From Opitutaceae bacterium (lineage in GTDB: Bacteria; Verrucomicrobiota; Verrucomicrobiia; Opitutales; Opitutaceae): a stretch of DNA of 47,664 bases. Below the pieces are notes generated by a model. The model was not told the DNA's origin and did not search any database. It saw nothing but the letters and a program-made list of their open reading frames with translations. Where the stretch lies: contig JANQKV010000063.1 of the NCBI GenBank assembly GCA_028280945.1, positions 1-47,664 of the forward strand. Reading direction: 5' to 3'. This document shows, piece after piece, positions 32,612 to 41,623 of the stretch (the stretch's first letter is position 1; each line of letters opens with the position of its first letter). The translations under genes were made by a program, and so were the position numbers.

Positions 32612-33447
32612 GGTTGGGAGAAGGAAGATGCCGGAGCCTCGTCCCCGCCGTGACGCGAGGAGTCGACCGGATAGACTGACAACAGGGCGGCACCAAACAA
32701 CACGATGCACACCCAGGAGAGTTTGGTGCCGTAGAGCTTGCCCCGGCGGCGCAGGAAGAATGCGGCCCCATAGGCAATCCAGATGGTGACTGTCACCAGC
32801 AGCTTGGGCAGATCCACGGTATCGAGCGCGCGTATCCAGTGCGCCGCGCCCACCAGCAGCGAGGCGGAAAGGAGGCTGACCCCCACTGTCAGGAGTCGTA
32901 CGCTGATATGATCGAGATCGCGGATCGCGGGCAGAAAGGTGAAGGCGCCACTCAGACGTTTATGCTTCAAGCTGTAGTTGCGCAGCAGGAACATGATCGA
33001 GGTCAGCGCCAGCAGGGCGAAGACACCGTAGCTGAAAAGCGCCAACGCGGCATGAAACTCGATCCACACGTTGCCGCCGAACACGTTAACCCGGCGGGTG
33101 GCGTCCCATGCCGGTATCGCCAGGGAAACCGTCGTCAGCACCACGGAAAGCAGCGACGTAAAATATCCCAGCAGACTGAGGCGAAAGGTGAGCCCCACGA
33201 CCAGATACAGCGCCGTGGCCGACCAAGCCGTGAACTGGAAGAGCTCAAACGTATTGCCGAGCGGACAACCGCCCACGGCCAGGCCGCGCAGGTAAAGCCC
33301 CACGGTTTGCGATACAAATCCTCCTGCGACGATCACGTAAATGGTTGCGGCGGGCTGTTTGCGATGCCGCACCAAAGCGATCGTGCCAATCACCACACCC
33401 ACGAGGTAGCAGGCGGCGGCAATCCAGATCCAGTGGCGGTCAATCAT
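32608..33447 (-). CDS. HemX/CcsA-like integral membrane protein
   Basis: The ATG at 33447 is used; a TTG 12 nt upstream is possible. The 279-residue protein has about eight hydrophobic segments. It shows the YpjD/HemX-type cytochrome c assembly domain, with GGCPLGNTFELFQFTAWSATALYL and the late segments LDHISVRLLTVGVSLLSASLLVGAAHW. The tryptophan-rich WWD motif of true CcsA haem handlers is not obvious, which points to HemX rather than CcsA. HemX-like proteins are commonly encoded directly before hemA and affect the amount of HemA. The 4-nt overlap with hemA fits that. Confidence 0.82.
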   Translation of the reverse strand: MIDRHWIWIAAACYLVGVVIGTIALVRHRKQPAATIYVIVAGGFVSQTVGLYLRGLAVGGCPLGNTFELFQFTAWSATALYLVVGLTFRLSLLGYFTSLLSVVLTTVSLAIPAWDATRRVNVFGGNVWIEFHAALALFSYGVFALLALTSIMFLLRNYSLKHKRLSGAFTFLPAIRDLDHISVRLLTVGVSLLSASLLVGAAHWIRALDTVDLPKLLVTVTIWIAYGAAFFLRRRGKLYGTKLSWVCIVLFGAALLSVYPVDSSRHGGDEAPASSFSQP

Positions 33448-33530
33448 GTCCGGAGGCAAAATCCTAAATCCCAGAATCTAAATCTTAAAATTTGGCCCAA
33501 GCCGGGCGGCAGGAGCGATTCTGCGTGGTG

Positions 33531-34304
33531 TTAGCCGCGCTTCGCGACCCAGAAACGGCACTCGTCCGAGAAGTCACGCACCGCGCGGGACTCCCTGCTG
33601 ATGGTCCGGCGCATGGCGTCCCACTCGTGCGTCCAGCCGGTCGCGGCTAAATCCTCGAGGATTTCCTCCCGCACGGGCAGATGCATGAAGGTTCGGCCGA
33701 GGTCATCCTCGAAGTAGCGGTCGCCGAACTCCACCAGGGCCGGATCCTGCCGGCCGGTCAGCCAAAGCTTGGTCTCGCGCTCCCAGAGTTTGCGTTCGAG
33801 TTTGGAGTGCCGGCGGTCGTGGGTGGTGAAGATGAGTGGCGCGCCCGGTTTGCAGCATGCGTCCAGGGAACGCAGCGCCGCCCGGCGATTGCGGCGCCCG
33901 GGGATTTGCATGAGCCCGTTGAACATGAAGAGGGCGGCATCAAATGACATGCCCGTGACCACGGGATGCCGGGCAACCTTGCGAGCATCGGCGTGGAAGA
34001 GCGTGACGGCTTTGCCGACCTCGCGCTCGAGAAACAGCGATTGGGCCTGGGCACAGAGTTCCTCGGCAAAGTCGAACGCATGGATCTTTTTGTAGCCGAG
34101 TTCCCACAGTCCGAGCGTCACGCGGCCCGCGCCGCAGCCGGCTTCAAGGATGCGGGCGGTTTTTTGCTGGGGCAGGAACTGGTCAAAGACCTTCAGCTCA
34201 GAGGCCCATAATCCCAGTCGATGCGCTGCCCGCGTGTAATGCACCACCGCCCGCAGATCATTAAAATCCGCGCGGACCTGTTTGGACGAGAGTCGTTGAG
34301 GCAT
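33531..34304 (-). CDS. Class I SAM-dependent methyltransferase
   Basis: The 257-residue protein has motif I, ILEAGCGAGRVTLGLWELG (residues about 52-70), an acidic residue at the end of the next strand (IHAFDFAEEL), and a motif II/III region MSFDAALFMFNGLMQIPGRRNRRAALRSL. This is a Rossmann-type methyltransferase with an S-adenosylmethionine site. The C-terminal half (HDRRHSKLERKLWERE...) is lineage-specific. Substrate is unknown; small molecules are as likely as macromolecules. It lies upstream of hemX on the same strand with an 83-nt gap that carries AATCCTAAATCC-type repeat debris. Confidence 0.88.
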   Translation of the reverse strand: MPQRLSSKQVRADFNDLRAVVHYTRAAHRLGLWASELKVFDQFLPQQKTARILEAGCGAGRVTLGLWELGYKKIHAFDFAEELCAQAQSLFLEREVGKAVTLFHADARKVARHPVVTGMSFDAALFMFNGLMQIPGRRNRRAALRSLDACCKPGAPLIFTTHDRRHSKLERKLWERETKLWLTGRQDPALVEFGDRYFEDDLGRTFMHLPVREEILEDLAATGWTHEWDAMRRTISRESRAVRDFSDECRFWVAKRG

Positions 34305-34310
34305 CGATTT

Positions 34311-34404
34311 AAGCGCAAAGCCGCGAGGGGAACGAAGGCAACGGGAAGGAGGGGAGTTTGGAGTAGCTTGGCGTAGTCTTTGCGCGCTTGGCGTCTTTGC
34401 GCTT
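34311..34404. repeat. Intergenic inverted repeat with 'GCGCAAAG' ends
   Basis: AAGCGCAAAG at 34311-34320 is the exact reverse complement of CTTTGCGCTT at 34395-34404. Between them lie GAACGAAGGCAACGG and a second internal TTTGCGCGCTTGGCG. The element fills the gap between dnaE and the methyltransferase gene. Such GCAAAG/GAACGAAGG repeats are widespread in intergenic DNA of related phyla. It may fold in the dnaE transcript. Confidence 0.6.
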
Positions 34405-34413
34405 ATCCGCGTC

Positions 34414-37400
34414 CTACCGGCGTTTGCCCCAGCGGCGGGTTTCCTTCACTTCGACCGGGGATGTTTCGATTTGCACGCCGGCAACGGCGGGGTGCTGGCG
34501 AAGGAGTTGGAAGAGTTCGCCGGTGCAGGCCCAGTTCAGGGCAGTCGAAACGTCGGCCACGGCCACCGCCCGGTCTTTGCCGAGGAAACCAAAGCTGGTC
34601 GCGGTCGGTCCGCTTTTAGCGTCGAGGATCGGGCGCAGCTCCGCCATAAACTCGTGATTCCCCGCATTGGCCGGATCGAGCAGCCAGGTGACGCGCTTGA
34701 CGTGCTGGCCCACGTAACCTGGAAGTGAATACGCCTCCTTCACGTTAAGGCGGGCGCCGTCATCGCGGACCATGACCGTGCCGACGATGACCACCGGCAC
34801 GTTTTCGCCCAGGATGTGCCCATACTCCTCATATGCATCGGAGAACATGTTAAGATCCAGCGACGCCTCCTTGGTGGCTAGGTGAAAGGCAACCCAGGGC
34901 CGGTTGTCCCGTTTCGCCAGTTTCTTTTGCAGGGAACCGGCGATGCCGCAGATGCGGAAGGGCGTGCGGTCGTCCTGCTGCATCAGTTCATCCAGCGTGT
35001 GGGAGTCCAAGGCATCGGCCAGGCCGATGTAGGTGTTCATCGGATGCCCGGAAACATAGAAACCGAGCAACTCCTTTTCGAAGGCCAGCCTCTCGGCCGA
35101 GTCGAAGTCGTCTTCTAATTTCGGATTTCGGATTTCGGATTCCGGATTATCCGAGCGCGGAGCGCTCGGAGGTTCCTCAGCCAACATGTCGAGGAAGTTA
35201 TTCTGCCCGGCGGCGCGATCCCGGGCCTGTTCGGCGGCGGCGGCCATTGCGCCGTCAATGCGCTCGAAGATGGCCTTCCGGGACTCGCCCGAAAAGTCGA
35301 ATGCACCGGTTTTCACCAAGTGCTCGAGCACGCGCTTGTTGGCGGCCTTGCCGTCGACCCGGGCGACAAAGTCGTCGAAGTCCTCGAAGGGGCCGTGGGC
35401 TTCGCGTTCTTCGATGATTTTGAGGGATGCCGCCTCCCCCACACCCTTGATGCCGGCGAGGCCAAAACGGATCTTGCCGCCGGCCACGGGGGCAAAGTTC
35501 TCGCGGGATTCGTTCACGTCGGGGCCTTGGACGTCGATTTCCATGGCGAGCGCTTCGTCGATGAAGTGCGCCACCTTCTCGGCGTTGCCGAGCTCGGCGG
35601 TGAGCACTGCGGCCATGAACTCAACGGGGTAGTTGGCCTTGAGATATGCGGTCTGGTAGGCGACCACGGCGTAGGCGGCGGAGTGGGACTTGTTGAAGCC
35701 GTATTCGGCGAACTTGTTGAGGAGGTCGAAAATCTCGTTGGCCTTCTTCTCCGGGATATTGTGCTGCTCCTTGGCCCCGGCCACAAATGTGATGCGTTGC
35801 TGAGCCATGGCCTCCGCGTCTTTCTTGCCCATGGCGCGACGCAGCACGTCGGCACCACCGAGGGAGTAACCCGCAATGCGTTTGGCACATTCCATCACCT
35901 GCTCCTGGTAAACGATGATACCGAAGGTTTCCTCCAGGACCGGCTCGAGCAGCGGATGGGGATAGGCGATCGAGGCCGGGTCGTGTTTGCCCTTGGCGTA
36001 GTCGGGAATGAACTGCATCGGGCCCGGCCGGTAGAGGGCCGAGATGGCATTGATGTCGTCGATCGTGGAAATGCCGACCTGGCGCGCGGCGTTCTGCATG
36101 CCGGGGGATTCCAGTTGAAATACGCCGACGGTCTTGCCGGCGTTGAGCAGTTCATAGGTCCTGGGGTCGTCGAGCGGGACGTCCTCGATGTTAAAATCAG
36201 GGTTGGCGTGGCGGCGGACGTTGGCGACGGCGTCGGAAATCACGGTCAGTGTCTTCAGGCCGAGGAAGTCCATCTTCAGCAGGCCGAGTTTATCCACGGC
36301 CTTCATGGAGAACTGCACGGTCACATCACCTTCCTGCAGGGTGAGGGGGACAAAGTTTTCCAGCGGTTGATCAGTGATGATGATCCCGGCGGCGTGTTTC
36401 CCCGTGTTGCGCACCATGCCTTCGAGCACGCGGCCGGCCTCGACGACTTTTTTGGCGACGGGGTTTTTGCTGATCTCGGTGCGAAGCTCGGCGGACTTCT
36501 CGATGGAGTCTTCGAGTGAGATGTTCAGCTCGTCCGGGATCATCTTCGCGAGACGGTCGGCTTCGGCAAAGGGCAGGTCGTTCACACGCGAGACATCACG
36601 GATGACCATCTTGGCGCCCAGCGTGCCGTAGGTGATGATGTTGGCGACGCAGTCCTTGCCGTATTTCTCGCGCACATAGTCGATCACTTCCCCGCGGCGA
36701 CGCATGCAGAAATCGATATCAAAATCGGGCGGGCTGATGCGCTCCGGGTTGAGAAAGCGCTCGAACAGCAGGCCGAAACGCATCGGGTCCACGTTGGTGA
36801 TGCCCAGCAGGTAGGCGACCAGGCAACCGGCGCCGGAACCGCGGCCCGGGCCAACCGGGATTTCCTGTTGCTTGGACCAGTTGATGAAATCCCACACCAC
36901 GAGGAAGTAGTCGACGAAGCCGGTGACGTTGATGATGGAGAGCTCGTAGCCAAGGCGGAGGACCAGTTCCTGAGGCTGCGACAATTCGGAGTAGTCGGGT
37001 GGCCGGGGCTTTTGGCCCTCCGGCAGGTCCGTGAGCAGTGCCAACCGGGCGGCGACGATGTTATCTTGGGCGACGGCATCAAAATCGACATCGTAGCGGC
37101 TCTTGAGGCCCTTCCGGCAAAGATCGTGCAGGTAGTCGGAGGGCGACGAGGTTATCTCCGTCGGGAGGGGATACTTCGGGTAGCGCTCGGAGCCTTTGGG
37201 GAAGGGGATCTCCAGCTCACACATTTCCGCCACCGCGTGAGTATTGGTGATGGACTCGGGCACTTCGCCAAAAACCTTCTCCATCTCGGCGCGGGACTTG
37301 AGGTAGAACTGGTCGCCGGAAAAGCGCATCCGATTTTCATCGGCGATCTTGGAGCCGGTCTGGATGCAGAGCAGAGCATCGTGCGGGCCGGCATCGGACG

Positions 37401-38049
37401 CGTTCACGTAGTGCACGTCGTTCGAGGCGATCACCTTGAGCCCAAATTCCTCGCCAAGTTTAAGCAGGCCGGGGATGATTTTGCGCTGTTCCGGAATGCC
37501 GTGATCCTGAATTTCCACAAAGTAGTTTTCCCGGCCAAAGATATCAACGAAGCGGGCACAGGCTTCCCGGGCGTCTTCCTCACGATCGTGGAGAAGCATC
37601 TGCGGGACAACGGATGCGAGGCAACCGGTGAACCCAATCAAGCCCTCCGAATACTGGGCCAAGGTCTCCCAGTCGGTGCGGGGTTTGTAATAAAATCCCA
37701 GCAGGTGGGAGTCCGATACAAGTTTGAGCAGATTCTGGTAGCCGGTGAGGTTTTTGGCCAGAAGCCCGAGATGATAATAACTTTTGCCGTCCTCGGCGCG
37801 GCCCTTTTTCTCCAGGCGTGAGCCGGTGGTCATGTAGAGCTCGCAGCCAATGAGCGGTTTAATGCCGTTGGCCTTGGCGGCGGTGAAGAAATTGATCGCG
37901 CCGAAGAGGTTGCCGTGGTCGGTGAGTGCCAAAGCCTTCATATCCAGCTCTTTGGCTCGATTCATTAGCCGGTCGATGCGGCAGGCGCCATCCAGCAGGC
38001 TGAAGTCGGTGTGAACGTGGAGGTGGCAGAAACTCGAATCGCAGGGCAC
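34414..38049 (-). CDS. dnaE: DNA polymerase III subunit alpha
   Basis: GTG start, 1211 residues. Order of domains: PHP (CHLHVHTDFSLLDG at residue 8, TDHGNLFGA), palm with GPGRGSGAGCLVAYLLGIT and the catalytic aspartates in PDFDIDF (441-447), fingers, helix-hairpin-helix region FGLAGIKGVGEAA, and an OB-fold (FRICGIAGSLQKKL). This is the DnaE1-type replicative polymerase. The residue-968 linker contains NPESEIRNPK, encoded by intergenic-type repeat sequence. The gene seems to be transcribed alone or with the methyltransferase; rpsU diverges from it. Confidence 0.97.
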   Translation of the reverse strand: MPCDSSFCHLHVHTDFSLLDGACRIDRLMNRAKELDMKALALTDHGNLFGAINFFTAAKANGIKPLIGCELYMTTGSRLEKKGRAEDGKSYYHLGLLAKNLTGYQNLLKLVSDSHLLGFYYKPRTDWETLAQYSEGLIGFTGCLASVVPQMLLHDREEDAREACARFVDIFGRENYFVEIQDHGIPEQRKIIPGLLKLGEEFGLKVIASNDVHYVNASDAGPHDALLCIQTGSKIADENRMRFSGDQFYLKSRAEMEKVFGEVPESITNTHAVAEMCELEIPFPKGSERYPKYPLPTEITSSPSDYLHDLCRKGLKSRYDVDFDAVAQDNIVAARLALLTDLPEGQKPRPPDYSELSQPQELVLRLGYELSIINVTGFVDYFLVVWDFINWSKQQEIPVGPGRGSGAGCLVAYLLGITNVDPMRFGLLFERFLNPERISPPDFDIDFCMRRRGEVIDYVREKYGKDCVANIITYGTLGAKMVIRDVSRVNDLPFAEADRLAKMIPDELNISLEDSIEKSAELRTEISKNPVAKKVVEAGRVLEGMVRNTGKHAAGIIITDQPLENFVPLTLQEGDVTVQFSMKAVDKLGLLKMDFLGLKTLTVISDAVANVRRHANPDFNIEDVPLDDPRTYELLNAGKTVGVFQLESPGMQNAARQVGISTIDDINAISALYRPGPMQFIPDYAKGKHDPASIAYPHPLLEPVLEETFGIIVYQEQVMECAKRIAGYSLGGADVLRRAMGKKDAEAMAQQRITFVAGAKEQHNIPEKKANEIFDLLNKFAEYGFNKSHSAAYAVVAYQTAYLKANYPVEFMAAVLTAELGNAEKVAHFIDEALAMEIDVQGPDVNESRENFAPVAGGKIRFGLAGIKGVGEAASLKIIEEREAHGPFEDFDDFVARVDGKAANKRVLEHLVKTGAFDFSGESRKAIFERIDGAMAAAAEQARDRAAGQNNFLDMLAEEPPSAPRSDNPESEIRNPKLEDDFDSAERLAFEKELLGFYVSGHPMNTYIGLADALDSHTLDELMQQDDRTPFRICGIAGSLQKKLAKRDNRPWVAFHLATKEASLDLNMFSDAYEEYGHILGENVPVVIVGTVMVRDDGARLNVKEAYSLPGYVGQHVKRVTWLLDPANAGNHEFMAELRPILDAKSGPTATSFGFLGKDRAVAVADVSTALNWACTGELFQLLRQHPAVAGVQIETSPVEVKETRRWGKRR
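35111..35169. repeat. Intergenic-type repeat and hairpin inside dnaE
   Basis: On the plus strand, ATTTCGGATTTCGGATT lies at about 35118-35140. It is followed by a perfect 8-bp hairpin CCGAGCGC-GGA-GCGCTCGG at 35151-35169. Similar GGATTTCGGA text occurs between genes at 43612-43640. In dnaE it is in frame and encodes NPESEIRNPK and nearby residues between two domains. Confidence 0.75.
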
Positions 38050-38205
38050 GGAGTCCAGCAGAAAGGATGAAGCCGGAAGTCAGAAGTCAGAAGTTGGATC
38101 CGGTGGTAAAAATTCCCTTTGAGGTGGGGCAAAAATTGCCGTTGACCCGGGGCGAACGGTTTGGCCTCCTCGACCTTTTTCCCTTTCCGAAAGAGGTCAA
38201 ACGAC
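38050..38205. promoter_or_regulatory. dnaE/rpsU divergent intergenic region
   Basis: The 156-nt gap contains tandem debris GGAAGTCAGAAGTCAGAAG at about 38075-38093 and must hold both promoters. AAAGAGGTC upstream of the ATG at 38206 is the rpsU ribosome-binding site. No convincing promoter pair could be singled out. Confidence 0.4.
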
Positions 38206-38403
38206 ATGCCGATCGAAATTAAAATCCGTAAAAGTGAGCCGGTGGAGCGCGCCCTGCGCCGCCTGAAGAAGAAGCTCGAGCGCGAGAACGTCATCAAAGG
38301 CGTCCGGGCCAAGCGCTACTTCGAAAAGCCCTGCGACAAGAAGCGTCGCAAAAACAAAGTGATGGCTTTCACGCAGATGCTGCGCGACCGTCACCAGAGC
38401 TAA
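38206..38403 (+). CDS. rpsU: 30S ribosomal protein S21
   Basis: The 65-residue basic protein starts MPIEIKIRKSEPVERALRRLKKKLERENV and ends KNKVMAFTQMLRDRHQS. Its length and its pattern of lysine- and arginine-rich helices match S21, which helps base-pairing between the 16S rRNA anti-Shine-Dalgarno tail and mRNA. A clear ribosome-binding site (AGAGG, 7-8 nt upstream) and a terminator at 38433-38472 make it a single-gene transcript. The KPCDKKRRKNK stretch is typical. Confidence 0.93.
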   Translation: MPIEIKIRKSEPVERALRRLKKKLERENVIKGVRAKRYFEKPCDKKRRKNKVMAFTQMLRDRHQS

Positions 38404-38432
38404 TCCGGCCTCGTTCCGCTTCCCCGGTCGGC

Positions 38433-38472
38433 ACCGCGCCGGTTGAACCTCTGGTTCAGGGCGCGGTTTTTT
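38433..38472 (+). terminator. Rho-independent terminator after rpsU
   Basis: Outer stem ACCGCGCC/GGCGCGGT (38433-38440 with 38460-38467) and inner stem TGAACC/GGTTCA (loop TCT) are followed by TTTTT up to 38472. It starts 30 nt after the rpsU stop codon. Confidence 0.88.
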
Positions 38473-38546
38473 GTGCCGTTGTGAACCGCTGTGATTGGGC
38501 GACGCGTTCCCGTTAGCTCCCTTCTGATCCGTCTTTCCCCTTTTCT

Positions 38547-39500
38547 GTGAAACCCATCCTTGCCCTGTCGACCTGCTGGAACTCCTACCGTCACAGCGAC
38601 GGCTACGAGATGCTCGTCGAGGCGCGGGAAATGGGCTTTGACTATGTCGAATTGAGCCACGGCACCCGCATCGTGTTGGTCGAGGGCATCCTCCGGGCCG
38701 TCCAGGAGGGCGTGGTGAAGGTGAGCTCCACGCACAATTTTTGCCCCTTGCCTATGGGCATCAATCACTCGGCTCCCAACCTTTTTGAGCCCTCCGTGCG
38801 ACAGTCGCAGGAGCACGATCAGTGGCTGCGGCACACCAAGCGCTCGATTGAGTTTACCGCCAAAGTGGGCGCGGACGCCATGGTCACGCACTTGGGCAGC
38901 GTGCACTTTTTTTGGACCAACCCCGTCCGCAAGATCCGCCGCTATCTGCACGCCCACCCGGACACCAAGGTGGCGGAGGACGCAGCCTTTCGAAAAGTCC
39001 TGGAGAAGGCGTGCCTCAAGCTGCGCAATCGCATGCCGGCGTATTGGGATCAGGTTAAGCAGAGTCTAGAGGAGGTGCGCTCCCACGCACTGGAGCACGG
39101 CGTGACCCTGGGTTGTGAAAACCGGGAGAAGTTTCAGGAACTGCCCGTGGATGCCGATTTCCCGGCCTTCCTGGCCGAGTTGGTGAAGGAGGGGAAATCC
39201 CATTGCGCCTACTGGCACGACACCGGCCACGCCGCGCTCAAGCAGAACATGGGGCTGATCGACCACCGGGAACACTTGGAGCAAAACGTCGACCGCCTGA
39301 TTGGTTGGCACCTGCACGATGTCGCCGACAACGACGATCACCAACCCATTGGCTACGGCGACATCGACTTTGACATGGTGAGCGAGTTCTGGCGACCCGA
39401 GCACAAACTTACGCTCGAACTCAGCCCGCGGGTCACTCCCCAGCACGTGAAGGAATCACGCGACCGGGTGACTGAGTTGATCACCAAACGTTTTGCGTAA
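38547..39500 (+). CDS. Sugar phosphate isomerase/epimerase-like TIM-barrel protein
   Basis: GTG start; 317 residues. It shows the xylose isomerase-like/AP endonuclease 2 fold: ILALSTCWNSYRHSDGYEMLVEAREMGFDYVELS at the start, THLGSVHFF, LGCENREKFQELP, AYWHDTGHAALKQN and GWHLHDV. Metal ligands are the Glu in CENREKF, the Asp/His in HDTGH, and the His in HLHD. Members are isomerases, epimerases, dehydratases or repair nucleases; none of these can be chosen here. The gene is alone on this strand and ends 3 nt from the convergent mutY. Confidence 0.87.
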   Translation: MKPILALSTCWNSYRHSDGYEMLVEAREMGFDYVELSHGTRIVLVEGILRAVQEGVVKVSSTHNFCPLPMGINHSAPNLFEPSVRQSQEHDQWLRHTKRSIEFTAKVGADAMVTHLGSVHFFWTNPVRKIRRYLHAHPDTKVAEDAAFRKVLEKACLKLRNRMPAYWDQVKQSLEEVRSHALEHGVTLGCENREKFQELPVDADFPAFLAELVKEGKSHCAYWHDTGHAALKQNMGLIDHREHLEQNVDRLIGWHLHDVADNDDHQPIGYGDIDFDMVSEFWRPEHKLTLELSPRVTPQHVKESRDRVTELITKRFA

Positions 39501-39503
39501 GGG

Positions 39504-40601
39504 TCAATCCGCCTGAAGCAGCTCCCGCACCCAACGGCGGTGAGGTCCGGACAAGGTGATCTTTTCCAAGACGTCGATATCGACCCAGTCGAGTTCGTCA
39601 GACATGGTATCCGGTGCCGCGATACGATGGATCGTCTCGGTGATACGATAACGGGTGATGCCCCGTTTTTTGGTCGCGATGGCCGGGGCCGAGACCGGGA
39701 TGTTGACGTGCTCCGAGGAGGGAAGCTCATGCTGGCCCGCGAGCCGTTTGGCTGATGGGGGAATGCGGTGCAGCAGGAGCCGTCCGTTGTGCACGCACCA
39801 GGCCCGGGAGATTGCGACGTTCTCAAATTTTACCTTTTCCAATCGCGGGTAGGATTCGGGATCTCCGGCGGCACAGCCCGCGCAATGTTCGCGCACCGGG
39901 CAAATCGTGCAGAGCGGACTCTTGCGATGGCAGACTGTCGCCCCGAGTTCCATCATGGCCTGGTTGTGGTCGCCGGGGCGCTCGCGGTTGAGCACATGGT
40001 CAGCCAGGGGGGCAAATGCCTTCGAGGCGGATGCGGAGTCGCGAAATTGGGAGGCGTCGGCGGTCAGGCGCGCGAGGATGCGGACGACGTTGCCGTCGAC
40101 ACAGGCCACGGGCATGTCCTGCGCGATGGAAGCGATGGCGGCGGATGCATAGGGGCCGATTCCCGGCAACTCCATCCAAGCCTCGCGGGTGGCCGGTGGT
40201 GAAGGCAGGGCGACGAATGCCTGGGCCATTTTGTGTAGGTTGCGGGCGCGGGAGTAGTAGCCGAGCCCCTCCCACAGTTTGAGCACGGTGGTTTCATCGG
40301 CCGCGGCCAGGGCCCCGAAGTCCGGCAGGGTTTGCATCCAACGTTCGAAATAGGGCAGGGCCGTTTTGATCTGGGTCTGTTGCAGCATGAACTCGCTGAC
40401 GACCGTGCCGTAGAGCGAGGGGCGCTCCCGCCAGGGCAGGCGGCGGCGGTTGGCCTGATACCAACTCAGAAGATCGCGTCGGAATGGATCGGGATTGTCG
40501 GGAAATGTGTTCGCCACGGCGGGAGAAGCAGGCGCAATTTTCTGGCCTGATGCCACCCTGGATTCCGGGATGGCGTGATTTCGCAGTCCCCGCTTGTCCA
40601 T
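39504..40601 (-). CDS. mutY: A/G-specific adenine glycosylase MutY
   Basis: The protein has the MutY core: LLSWYQANRRRLPWRERPSLYGTVVSEFMLQQTQ with catalytic Glu, LWEGLGYYSRARNLH, LPGIGPYASAAIASIA, and the catalytic Asp in VACVDGNVVRIL. The 4Fe-4S cysteines follow as C-x6-C-x2-C-x5-C (CHRKSPLCTICPVREHC). The C-terminal part is a diverged NUDIX-like domain that reads 8-oxoG. It removes adenine mispaired with 8-oxoguanine. The start is not certain: the ATG at 40601 overlaps the ATG of the divergent rnhC, and a later GTG would give a shorter N-terminus of more usual length. No signal or promoter space exists between the two starts. Confidence 0.93.
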   Translation of the reverse strand: MDKRGLRNHAIPESRVASGQKIAPASPAVANTFPDNPDPFRRDLLSWYQANRRRLPWRERPSLYGTVVSEFMLQQTQIKTALPYFERWMQTLPDFGALAAADETTVLKLWEGLGYYSRARNLHKMAQAFVALPSPPATREAWMELPGIGPYASAAIASIAQDMPVACVDGNVVRILARLTADASQFRDSASASKAFAPLADHVLNRERPGDHNQAMMELGATVCHRKSPLCTICPVREHCAGCAAGDPESYPRLEKVKFENVAISRAWCVHNGRLLLHRIPPSAKRLAGQHELPSSEHVNIPVSAPAIATKKRGITRYRITETIHRIAAPDTMSDELDWVDIDVLEKITLSGPHRRWVRELLQAD

Positions 40602-41607
40602 GGCCAAAAAGAAGAAAGCAGATCCCGATGCCCCCAAAAAGTTGGCAAGCTATACCGTGAAGCTTGATGACGAGCAGATGGACAAGCTGCAGGCGTGGTG
40701 CGAAGGCCGGGGGTGGGAAGCGAAGGAGGTGCCCTATGCGCGGTTCGGATTCAAGGGCCCGAACGTCAATGTGACCGCCTACGAAAGCCGCAAGGTTGTG
40801 ATCGCCGGCAAGGGCACCGAGGAGTTTGTCACCATGACGCTGGAGGCGGAGATCACCGGGGAACCGAAGCTGGGTTATGACGAAGTGCTGCACCCGGAGT
40901 GGTTCGAGCCACACGCCGGATTGGACGAAAGTGGGAAAGGCGATTTTTTCGGGCCGGTTGTGGCGGCAACTGTGGTTGCGGACACGGCGGCGATTCGGGC
41001 TTTGGTGGCCGCCGGGGTGAAGGATTCAAAGAAAATTGCCGATTCCCAGATCCTCAAACTCGACAAGATCATTCGCTCAACCAAAGGCGCAACCTGGGAG
41101 TTCAGCGTCTTCGACATGGTGAAATACAACGACTTCATGTCACGACCCCGCGCCAACCTGAACAAACTGCTCGCGTGGCAGCACGGCATCGCGCTGATCA
41201 AGGCGTTGGCGAAGCAGCCGGTGGAGCGCGGTCTGCTCGATCAGTTCAGCAAAACGCCGCTGGTGCAGCAGGAGTTGAAGCGGAAAGGGGTGAAAGACTT
41301 CGATCTGGACATGCGGACCAAGGCGGAGGAGGACCCGGTGGTTGCGGCCGCCTCCATTGTGGCGCGGGCCGAATACGTGCGCATCATGCGCCGATTGTCT
41401 GACAGATTTGGTGAGCCGCTGCTCAAGGGGGCGAGCGTTGGCGTAAAGAAGCAGGCGGTGCAAATCATGGACAAGTTCGGCGCGCAGGCCCTGGGCGAGT
41501 TTGCCAAGCTGCACTTTCGGACGGCCTACGAGGTCGTGAAGGCCGAGGGTCGCTTGAGCGAATTGCCGTTGCCGGAGCCCAAGGAATACACCGGCTTCTC
41601 ACGCTGA
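40600..41607 (+). CDS. rnhC: Ribonuclease HIII
   Basis: The ATG at 40600 begins a 335-residue protein. The N-terminal ~100 residues (LDDEQMDKLQAWCEGRGWEAKEVPYARFGFKGP...) form the TBP-like substrate-binding domain of RNase HIII. The catalytic domain starts GLDESGKGDFFGPVV with Asp109-Glu110, then Asp214 (GLLDQFSK) and an acidic residue at 243-244 (KAEEDPVVAAASIVAR). It cuts RNA in RNA-DNA hybrids. The lysine-rich first residues (AKKKKADPDAPKK) are unusual. It precedes rnhB by 16 nt. Confidence 0.93.
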   Translation: MAKKKKADPDAPKKLASYTVKLDDEQMDKLQAWCEGRGWEAKEVPYARFGFKGPNVNVTAYESRKVVIAGKGTEEFVTMTLEAEITGEPKLGYDEVLHPEWFEPHAGLDESGKGDFFGPVVAATVVADTAAIRALVAAGVKDSKKIADSQILKLDKIIRSTKGATWEFSVFDMVKYNDFMSRPRANLNKLLAWQHGIALIKALAKQPVERGLLDQFSKTPLVQQELKRKGVKDFDLDMRTKAEEDPVVAAASIVARAEYVRIMRRLSDRFGEPLLKGASVGVKKQAVQIMDKFGAQALGEFAKLHFRTAYEVVKAEGRLSELPLPEPKEYTGFSR

Positions 41608-41623
41608 TTGTCCGCCCCGAATC

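Noticed and set aside
36868-37821. Long plus-strand frame opposite dnaE
   Set aside because: The opposite strand encodes clear DnaE domains; the frame shows only GC-driven openness.
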